NCBI GenBank assembly: GCA_012512355.1
Contig: JAAZEI010000053.1
Span: 1-12,561 of the forward strand
Direction of reading: 5' to 3'
From: Clostridiales bacterium
GTDB taxonomy: Bacteria > Bacillota > Clostridia > Christensenellales > Aristaeellaceae
DNA length: 12,561 nt
This document shows positions 7,002-12,561 of this stretch, one piece after another. Below the pieces are notes generated by a model. The model saw only the letters and a list, made by a program, of their open reading frames with translations. It had not been told where the DNA came from and did no database searches. Every line of letters starts with the position of its first letter. The stretch's first letter is position 1. The translations under genes and the position numbers were made by a program.

Positions 7002-8167
7002 ATCGTATCTATCTGGATAATGCGGCAACAACGCCGGTTTCTCAGCAAGTCCTGGACAAGATGCTCCCTTATTTTCGTCAGGAGTACGGCAATGCCTCCA
7101 GCATCTACCAGACCGGTCGCGAGGCCAGAAAAGCAGTTGATACTGCGCGCCGGCAGGCTGCTGCTGCAATCAATGCCAAAGTGCAGGAAGTTTATTTTAC
7201 GGCAGGCGGCTCTGAAAGTGATAATTGGGCTATTAAGGGTGCAGCTTTTGCTTTGGCATCCAAGGGTAACCACATTATTACGACCTCTGTGGAACATCAT
7301 GCTGTTTTACACACTTGCCAGTGGCTTGAAAAGCAGGGTTTCGATGTTACCTATTTGCCTGTTGACGAATATGGCCGCGTGACTGCGGCACAAGTTGAAC
7401 AAGCCATCAATGATAAAACTATTCTCATCACCATCATGGCTGCCAATAACGAAATTGGAACATTGATGCCGATTGCAGAGATTGCAAAAGTTGCAAAAGA
7501 ACACAAAGTTCTCTTTCATACTGATGCCGTTCAGTGCATGGGGGCTGTTCCAGTGGATGTCACTCAATGGGGTGTAGATATGTTATCTCTATCAGCCCAT
7601 AAATTTCATGGTCCTAAAGGTGTAGGTTTGCTTTATATCCGAAGCGGTGTAAAAATCGATTCGCTGATTCATGGCGGAGCGCAGGAGCGCGGCAAACGTG
7701 CCGGCACAGAAAATTTGCCGGGTATCGTGGGTTTTGGCGAAGCCACTGAGCTTGCTTCTTCAAAACAGCAGGAAAATGCCAGGAGGCTTACTTTGCTGCG
7801 CGATGAATTGATTGAAGGCTTACTGCGCACGATACCTCATGTGCGTTTAAATGGTCATCCTACTGAGCGTTTGCCAGGAAACGTCAATGTGTCCATACAG
7901 TATATCGAAGGTGAAGCAATGCTGCTAAGACTTGATATGGCGGGCATTGCAGCAAGCTCTGGTTCAGCCTGTACTTCAGGTTCGCTGGATCCTTCTCATG
8001 TGCTGCTTGCTATTGGTCTGCCCCATGAGATCGCCCATGGCAGCCTGCGTTTCTCCCTTTCTGACGAAAGTACACAGCAAGATATCGATGAAGTATTAAA
8101 AACGCTGCCGGGTATCGTTAAAACACTACGTGATATGTCACCTATTTTTCCTGAGAAAGAGGTTTAA
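6998..8167 (+). CDS. iscS: Cysteine desulfurase IscS/NifS
   Basis: PLP enzyme that takes sulfur from L-cysteine, leaving alanine, and passes it as a persulfide to IscU and other acceptors; cytosolic. The 389-residue protein shows the N-terminal YLDNAATTP (5-13), TSVEHHAVL with H100 expected to stack on PLP, HTDAVQ with D176 near the pyridine nitrogen, the PLP lysine K202 in SAHKFHGPKG, and the mobile catalytic cysteine C325 in SSGSACTSGSLDPSHVL. The catalytic loop is of the long group I (IscS/NifS) type rather than the SufS type. Length and motifs are complete. It overlaps iscR by 4 bases and is 5 bases from iscU, with AAAGAGG before the latter, so the three are almost certainly one operon. 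Its first codons match a short stretch at bases 69-91 of this window. Confidence 0.96.
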   Translation: MNRIYLDNAATTPVSQQVLDKMLPYFRQEYGNASSIYQTGREARKAVDTARRQAAAAINAKVQEVYFTAGGSESDNWAIKGAAFALASKGNHIITTSVEHHAVLHTCQWLEKQGFDVTYLPVDEYGRVTAAQVEQAINDKTILITIMAANNEIGTLMPIAEIAKVAKEHKVLFHTDAVQCMGAVPVDVTQWGVDMLSLSAHKFHGPKGVGLLYIRSGVKIDSLIHGGAQERGKRAGTENLPGIVGFGEATELASSKQQENARRLTLLRDELIEGLLRTIPHVRLNGHPTERLPGNVNVSIQYIEGEAMLLRLDMAGIAASSGSACTSGSLDPSHVLLAIGLPHEIAHGSLRFSLSDESTQQDIDEVLKTLPGIVKTLRDMSPIFPEKEV

Positions 8168-8172
8168 AATAA

Positions 8173-8547
8173 ATGTATACAGATAAAGTATTGGATCACT
8201 TCGCAAACCCGCGTAACGTCGGCGCAATTGAACAGGCAGACGGTGTAGGCACCGTTGGGAATGCCAAGTGCGGCGATATTATGCAGATTTATCTGAAGGT
8301 TGAAAATAACATCATTCAGGATGTTAAATTCAAAACCTTTGGATGCGGCGCTGCCATCGCTACAAGCTCTATGGCGACAGAAATGGTGATGGGCAAAACG
8401 ATTGAAGAAGCTCTAAAGCTTACAAACCGGGCAGTAATGGAAGCTTTGGATGGTCTGCCGCCTGCCAAAGTCCATTGTTCGCTATTGGCTGAAGAAGCTA
8501 TTCAGGCGGCGATTGAAGATTATCAAAAAAAACACAGCAGTGAGTGA
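8173..8547 (+). CDS. iscU: Fe-S cluster assembly scaffold IscU/NifU-like
   Basis: Scaffold on which iron and the sulfur from IscS are assembled into a cluster before transfer. The 124-residue protein starts YTDKVLDHFANPRNVG and carries the three conserved cysteines C33 (NAKCGD, with D35), C58 (FGCGAAIATSS) and C102 (KVHCSLLAEEAI, with H101). DGLPPAKVHCS matches the IscS-contact and chaperone-recognition region (LPPVK-like). It is IscU-type, with no NifU C-terminal or ferredoxin extension. No hscA, hscB, iscA or fdx follows; the operon is the short Firmicute form. ATG 8173 has AAAGAGG at 8156-8162. The gene is complete. Confidence 0.95.
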   Translation: MYTDKVLDHFANPRNVGAIEQADGVGTVGNAKCGDIMQIYLKVENNIIQDVKFKTFGCGAAIATSSMATEMVMGKTIEEALKLTNRAVMEALDGLPPAKVHCSLLAEEAIQAAIEDYQKKHSSE

Positions 8548-8556
8548 GGAGCTTTC

Positions 8557-10344
8557 ATGACCAAGTTGCAAGGGAACCTTAGCGGTATCCGCAACAGTCA
8601 GATAGAGCAAATTGAAACTTTGTATGAGTATCCGGTCGGCAGTGATGAATTCCTGCCGCCGGATTTTGCACGTATTCTGGCTGAACACAGTGCTTCCATT
8701 AATCGGGAAATCTCAGTCTATATATCAAGGTCTGGTGAAATACTCGATATCACAATAGGCTACATCGACAATGTACCGCTGGAAGCTTTGAGCTTGCGCC
8801 GCAGCCTTGAGAGGCTTAGCATGGTGCGCTGCATCCATACCCATCCAGGCGGCAACGCCATGCTATCAGATGTTGATTTGACAGCCCTCAAAACGCTTCG
8901 CCTTGATGCCATGTGCGCGATTGGTGTTGACGAGCAGGGACAGGTTAATGGCGTGAGCGCAGGGTTTTTAGGCGAGCGCGTTGGCGGCATGCCCCAGCCC
9001 TGGGTTACTGCCATCTATCCGTTGGATAAAGTTTCTCAGCAAGATTGGCTTGATCAGATTAAAATCAGCGAGCGCGCGGTTTTACAGGGCGAGGAGAAGT
9101 TGGGTGAAGGCCCTGAGAGAGCGCTTTTGGTTTCTGTGGACAGCGACAGGTCTCTTGATGAGCTCGAGGCACTGTGCCTAAGCGCAGGGGCGATGGTTGT
9201 GGGACGTTTTCTGCAGCAGAAGAGCAGGCCAGACACAGCAACCTATGTTGGCAGCGGAAAAGCAGGCGAGATTGCTCTTGACGCCCAAGCACTGGAGGCA
9301 GATATCCTGGTAGTAGATGATGAGCTCACCAGTATGCAGGCATCACGGCTCGAAGAGCTGGTTGGTATCAGGGTAGTGGACAGACCCACGCTTATTTTGG
9401 ATATTTTTGCGCAGAATGCAGTGACGAGTGAAGGGAAACTTCAAGTCGAGCTGGCGCAGCTGAGCTATCGTTCCCGACACTTAAAAGGTCAGGGACAGGC
9501 GATGTCAAGGCTGCTGGGCGGCATTGGCGTGCGAGGTCCCGGTGAGAGCAAACTGGAGATGGACAGGCGTCACATCCGCGAGCGAATCAATCATCTCAAA
9601 TCGGAATTGAGCAAAATGGAGCGGCAGCGCGGTATCAGACGCAAAGGGCGTGAACGCAATGCAGTACCGGTGGTTGCTTTGGTAGGCTATACAAACTCAG
9701 GCAAATCCACCCTGCTCAATCGTCTGACCGGGTCAAACGTTCTGGTGAAAGATCAATTGTTTGCTACACTGGATGCAGTGAACCGAAAACTTGAACTTCC
9801 CGACGGAGACAGTTTTGTCCTGGTAGATACTGTGGGGTTCATAAACAAGCTGCCGACAGAATTAATCGAAGCATTTCATTCTACCCTTGAAGAAGCCACA
9901 TTGGCAGATATCCTTCTCATCGTTACGGATGCATCATCACCGGAATTTGAAAGACAGCATGCTGTTGTCGAAGAGGTTTTGGCAAAACTTGAAGCGGACC
10001 ATCAGCCTCGCATTGAAGTACTCAATAAATGCGATATCGCGCCGCAGGCGGCCATGGACAGTATGCCAAATGCTTATTGCGTATCTGCTGTGACAGGAAA
10101 AGGACTTGAATCATTACTTGATGAAATAGCAAGGCAGCTTCGGGTGCGTGAACGGCCATATCAGTTTTTTGTATCCTTTTCTGACTATGCTCTTCTAAGT
10201 GATTTGCGCAAACAAGGTCGGTTGATTGATGAAGAACACAAAGAACAGGGCAGCGTTGTCAAAGTCATGCTTGATCAGGCTGCTTTTGGGCGCCTGCTTG
10301 CCAAATATGGGTCTTCTCTGGAAGAATATGAGGAGAATGCTTAG
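8557..10344 (+). CDS. hflX: Long-form HflX GTPase with N-terminal JAMM-like domain
   Basis: HflX binds 50S subunits and splits or rescues stalled ribosomes. The C-terminal 415 residues are standard HflX: an N-terminal HflX region (about 186-355) with VGSGKAGEI and GIGVRGPGESKLEMDRR, then a GTPase domain with G1 GYTNSGKST (377-385), G2 T404, G3 DTVGF (424-428), G4 NKCD (490-493) and G5 SA (510-511). The first 180 or so residues are an extension. Residues 94-107 show H94-T-H96, seven residues, S104, two residues, D107, an exact HxHx7Sx2D JAMM metalloprotease motif. E51 lies about 43 residues upstream, near where JAMM enzymes place their catalytic glutamate. The whole zinc site may therefore be intact. 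Similar long HflX proteins are recalled in Clostridia, but I know of no assigned role for the extension. ATG 8557 has GAGGAG at 8546-8551, overlapping the end of iscU, so it may be co-transcribed with the isc genes. Confidence 0.93.
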   Translation: MTKLQGNLSGIRNSQIEQIETLYEYPVGSDEFLPPDFARILAEHSASINREISVYISRSGEILDITIGYIDNVPLEALSLRRSLERLSMVRCIHTHPGGNAMLSDVDLTALKTLRLDAMCAIGVDEQGQVNGVSAGFLGERVGGMPQPWVTAIYPLDKVSQQDWLDQIKISERAVLQGEEKLGEGPERALLVSVDSDRSLDELEALCLSAGAMVVGRFLQQKSRPDTATYVGSGKAGEIALDAQALEADILVVDDELTSMQASRLEELVGIRVVDRPTLILDIFAQNAVTSEGKLQVELAQLSYRSRHLKGQGQAMSRLLGGIGVRGPGESKLEMDRRHIRERINHLKSELSKMERQRGIRRKGRERNAVPVVALVGYTNSGKSTLLNRLTGSNVLVKDQLFATLDAVNRKLELPDGDSFVLVDTVGFINKLPTELIEAFHSTLEEATLADILLIVTDASSPEFERQHAVVEEVLAKLEADHQPRIEVLNKCDIAPQAAMDSMPNAYCVSAVTGKGLESLLDEIARQLRVRERPYQFFVSFSDYALLSDLRKQGRLIDEEHKEQGSVVKVMLDQAAFGRLLAKYGSSLEEYEENA

Positions 10345-10346
10345 GG

Positions 10347-11018
10347 ATGCTTGTAAAAGTCATAGCTATTTTAACGCTCTTTTTAAACCTGTCCCAGACG
10401 ACAATTGACAATTACGTCGCTCAAACCAATTTAGGCGGCTACCTCTACCTTGTCAATCAAACCTATCAGCTCGGTGAAGATTATATACCCGGTGACCTGC
10501 AGCAGCCTGCAGCAGCCGGGAACAGCAGCGGTACACTGATGCGCAAACAGGCGGCAGATCATCTGGATGCTCTGTTTGCATCTGCAAAAGAGGCAGGGTA
10601 TACTTTAATTGCTGTCAGCGGCTACAGAAGCTTTGCGACCCAGCGAAATATCTATAGCAGGAAATTGTCTTCCGGTGCAAAAAATGCCAAACTCTATGTA
10701 GCGCCTCCAGGTGCCAGTGAGCATCAATTGGGCCTGGCAATGGACCTTGGAAGAAAAGGAAAGACGAAGCTCAATGCTGCATTTGGCAGCAGTGATGAAG
10801 GCGCATGGGTTGCTGAGAATGCACATCGTTTTGGCTTTATTATCAGGTATAAAGATGGGTGGCAGGATATCACAGGATATGCGCCTGAGCCCTGGCACGT
10901 CCGCTATGTGTCACAAGAACATGCCCAACACATCTTTGAACTTGATATTCCGCTCGAACAATATGTAGAGCAGCTAAGCTTAGCAAGTTTTGGTGAATAC
11001 TTCATGGAGGAACCTTAA
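10347..11018 (+). CDS. M15 D,D-carboxypeptidase, VanY type (copy 1)
   Basis: Probable exported peptidase that removes the terminal D-Ala from peptidoglycan stem peptides. The 223-residue protein has a hydrophobic N-terminus (2-15) without an obvious signal peptidase site, so it may stay membrane anchored. The M15B core shows SGYRS with R94, SEHQLGLAMD with zinc ligands H126 and D133, and EPWHVRYV with catalytic E181 and zinc ligand H184. All catalytic residues are present. The gene begins 2 bases after the hflX stop, with GAGGAG (10330-10335) inside the end of hflX, so it is probably translated from the same message. It is closer to copy 3 than to copy 2: both read SEHQLGLAMD and FGFIIRYK, and 19 bases are identical at 10617-10635 and 12206-12224. 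Substrate could also be D-Ala-D-Lac or other peptides. Confidence 0.88.
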   Translation: MLVKVIAILTLFLNLSQTTIDNYVAQTNLGGYLYLVNQTYQLGEDYIPGDLQQPAAAGNSSGTLMRKQAADHLDALFASAKEAGYTLIAVSGYRSFATQRNIYSRKLSSGAKNAKLYVAPPGASEHQLGLAMDLGRKGKTKLNAAFGSSDEGAWVAENAHRFGFIIRYKDGWQDITGYAPEPWHVRYVSQEHAQHIFELDIPLEQYVEQLSLASFGEYFMEEP

Positions 11019-11020
11019 AC

Positions 11021-11839
11021 GTGATAAAGCGCAAGTTTTGGCTAATACCGGCTCTTTTGGTTTTATCGGCGGTTTTGAATGCCGGTGCTGATGTCACATG
11101 GGATTATCCGCTGGCAGCAAACTTGGTTGATGGCAAAGGGGGCTATCTGGTTTTAACCAACAAGAGTTGTTTGCTGGATTCGGATTTCGAGCCTCATGAT
11201 CTTGTCACCCTCAAACTTCGAGCAACCAACCGGGGGTTTCAATTGCGCAATGCTGCTGCTGCATCACTAGAGGAAATGTTTGAGGCTGCTGAACAAGAAG
11301 CAGGATTGAAATTATATGTGAAAAGTGCTTATCGTAGTTTTCAGACTCAGAGCTCCATGTATCAAAACCGTGTAGAACGCTACGGCAAAGATGATAATGT
11401 GGTCGCATATCCGGGTTCTTCTGACCATCAGACGGGGTTGGGTGTTGATATCCTTAACTATGACTGGACCAAAAGAGAAGGGATGACCAAGTCTTTTGGA
11501 GAAACAAAAGAAGCTCAGTGGATGGAACAAAACGCAGCGCGTTTTGGGTTCATTCTTCGCTATATGCCTGATAAGCAAGAAATCACTGGAATTATTTATG
11601 AGCCATGGCACTTCCGCTATGTAGGTTCTGAGGTTGCCGGATACATCATGGACAAACGACTATCACTGGAAGAATTTGATGTATCCCTAAAAAAAGCGAT
11701 TGCTGACTATGAGAATCGGGGCGGTGATTTTGTAGCTTTGTGTAGAGAACTAAATGCTCCCCCTGAGCCGGTGATACTTTCACAAGAAGGAGAAGAAGGG
11801 GAACCTGAGGTTTCACTTTTTTATCAAAAAACGCCCTGA
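11021..11839 (+). CDS. M15 D,D-carboxypeptidase, VanY type (copy 2)
   Basis: The second of three adjacent M15 peptidases; 272 residues. It has a clear signal peptide (basic MIKRK, hydrophobic 7-20, likely cut after AGA, 21-23). The catalytic core shows SAYRS with R105, SDHQTGLGVD with zinc ligands H136 and D143, and YEPWHFRYV with E194 and H197. The N-terminal VLTNKSCLLDSDFEPHDLV is the usual VanY lead-in. Residues after about 215 form a charged tail (SQEGEEGEPE) absent from copy 1. The start is GTG 11021 with GGAGG at 11006-11010; it lies 2 bases after the stop of copy 1. It is the most divergent of the three and closest to typical VanY proteins, so a different peptide preference or growth condition is plausible but not shown. 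Confidence 0.88.
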   Translation: MIKRKFWLIPALLVLSAVLNAGADVTWDYPLAANLVDGKGGYLVLTNKSCLLDSDFEPHDLVTLKLRATNRGFQLRNAAAASLEEMFEAAEQEAGLKLYVKSAYRSFQTQSSMYQNRVERYGKDDNVVAYPGSSDHQTGLGVDILNYDWTKREGMTKSFGETKEAQWMEQNAARFGFILRYMPDKQEITGIIYEPWHFRYVGSEVAGYIMDKRLSLEEFDVSLKKAIADYENRGGDFVALCRELNAPPEPVILSQEGEEGEPEVSLFYQKTP

Positions 11840-11848
11840 GGAGTTACA

Positions 11849-12561
11849 ATGCGTAAAAAAATACTGATGACGATATGCCTTTTGTTTTTTATAACTGCCC
11901 TTTCAGCTCTTGCAGAAGAATTGCCGGAGGATCTTATATTTCCGCAAGAGACAGCCGGACCCAATGAGCATAAACAAACAAATCAGAAGGCCGATCTATT
12001 AAGCAATGAAGGCATTCTGCATCTGGTTAACCGCGACTTCAAGATCACGAAAGATTATGTTCCTGCTGATTTGGTGGTGCCCAAAGTACCTACCAGAAAA
12101 AAGGGGATGGAAAATAAAATTCTATTGCGACTCGAAGCCGCAGCAGCTTTGGAAGAGATGTTTGACGCCGCAAAGCGCGAAGCCAAATTTACTTTATATG
12201 CCACCAGCGGCTACAGAAGCTTTGGTATTCAGCAAATTTTATTCAATGGAAGAGCACAGGAAATTGGCAGAGAAACCGCCAATAAAACGGTAGCCTTACC
12301 TGGAACCAGCGAGCATCAGTTGGGCCTGGCCATGGATGTGCAGGCACCTTCTATGCTCAATCTTAATCGAAGCTTTGGAGATACCGATGAAGGCAAGTGG
12401 GTTGCGCAAAATGCGCATCGATTTGGCTTTATTATTCGTTATAAAAGAGAATGGACGGATATCACCGGTTATGCGTATGAACCCTGGCATCTGCGTTACC
12501 TCGGCTTAGCTCATGCCAGAGCCTTGTTTAAATTAAATATCCCGTATGAGCATTATCATGA
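11849..12561 (+). CDS. M15 D,D-carboxypeptidase, VanY type (copy 3), 3' end beyond the window
   Basis: Open reading frame of 237 codons without a stop before the window end, read from ATG 11849 with GAGGAG at 11838-11843, overlapping the stop of copy 2. It has a signal peptide (MRKK, hydrophobic 5-19, likely cut after ALA, 20-22), then a linker and ILHLVNRDFKITKDYVPADL. The core shows SGYRS with R123, SEHQLGLAMD with H156 and D163, FGFIIRYK and YEPWHLRYL with E211 and H214, so the active site is complete. Only a short C-terminal tail should be missing, judging by copy 1. It is the sister of copy 1; the more divergent copy 2 lies between them. The partial status comes from the window edge, not from a mutation. 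Confidence 0.87.
   Translation, partial: MRKKILMTICLLFFITALSALAEELPEDLIFPQETAGPNEHKQTNQKADLLSNEGILHLVNRDFKITKDYVPADLVVPKVPTRKKGMENKILLRLEAAAALEEMFDAAKREAKFTLYATSGYRSFGIQQILFNGRAQEIGRETANKTVALPGTSEHQLGLAMDVQAPSMLNLNRSFGDTDEGKWVAQNAHRFGFIIRYKREWTDITGYAYEPWHLRYLGLAHARALFKLNIPYEHYH

Noticed and set aside
12006..12293. 95-codon + strand frame near the right end
   Set aside because: Lies in another frame within the third M15 gene, whose motifs are complete in the frame from 11849.
10347..12561. A vancomycin-type resistance cluster
   Set aside because: Only VanY-type M15 peptidases are present; no ligase, dehydrogenase, VanX dipeptidase or two-component genes are visible, and VanY-like enzymes are common housekeeping proteins in Firmicutes.
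1..12561. CRISPR array, insertion sequence, phage genes, tRNA or rRNA
   Set aside because: No regularly spaced repeats, transposase or integrase motifs, terminal inverted repeats, or tRNA/rRNA signatures were seen on either strand.

Overview
The window looks like chromosomal DNA of a Firmicute, most likely an anaerobic or spore-former-type member of the class Clostridia. The grounds are the gene order Asp23 (YloU-like), DAK2-domain protein (YloV/FakA-like), RecG; a minimal Rrf2/IscR-IscS-IscU operon; secreted YkuD and VanY-type cell-wall enzymes; strong purine-rich Shine-Dalgarno sites; and frequent TTG/GTG starts. Base composition is moderate (mid-40s % GC by eye). The lineage cannot be fixed further without a database search. 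All ten genes lie on the + strand, tightly packed.

Region 1 (1-2295): a 245-base leader with a candidate promoter, then a secreted multi-domain L,D-transpeptidase. It reads as signal peptide, two Ig-like regions, an SH3-like region, a YkuD catalytic domain, and a small Cys/His module at the C-terminus. A roughly 270-base gap with the next promoter follows. The leader also carries a 23-base stretch that encodes the cysteine desulfurase motif LDNAATTP and matches the iscS gene downstream except at three synonymous third positions.

Region 2 (2296-6412): an Asp23/Gls24 protein, a FakA/YloV-type DAK2 protein (probably from a TTG start at 2672), a GC-rich hairpin, then recG from a TTG start. The spacing suggests a transcription unit with a terminator or attenuator before recG.

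Region 3 (6413-8547): a near-consensus promoter (TTGACA, 17 bases, TATGAT with extended -10) followed at once by a perfect 10+10 base palindrome. These drive an IscR-like Rrf2 regulator with three cysteines, the cysteine desulfurase IscS and the scaffold IscU. This is a self-contained, probably autoregulated Fe-S cluster assembly operon.

Region 4 (8557-12561): an unusually long HflX ribosome-associated GTPase follows with 9 bases between genes. Its roughly 180-residue N-terminal extension carries a complete JAMM-type metalloprotease signature. After it come three consecutive secreted M15 (VanY-type) D,D-carboxypeptidases, the last running off the window end. Short gaps, each with its own Shine-Dalgarno site, suggest that iscR to the third carboxypeptidase could be read as one long transcript.

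Most genes are standard housekeeping. The least ordinary elements are the JAMM-HflX fusion, the triple M15 array, the C-terminal Cys/His module on the L,D-transpeptidase and the isc promoter/operator.
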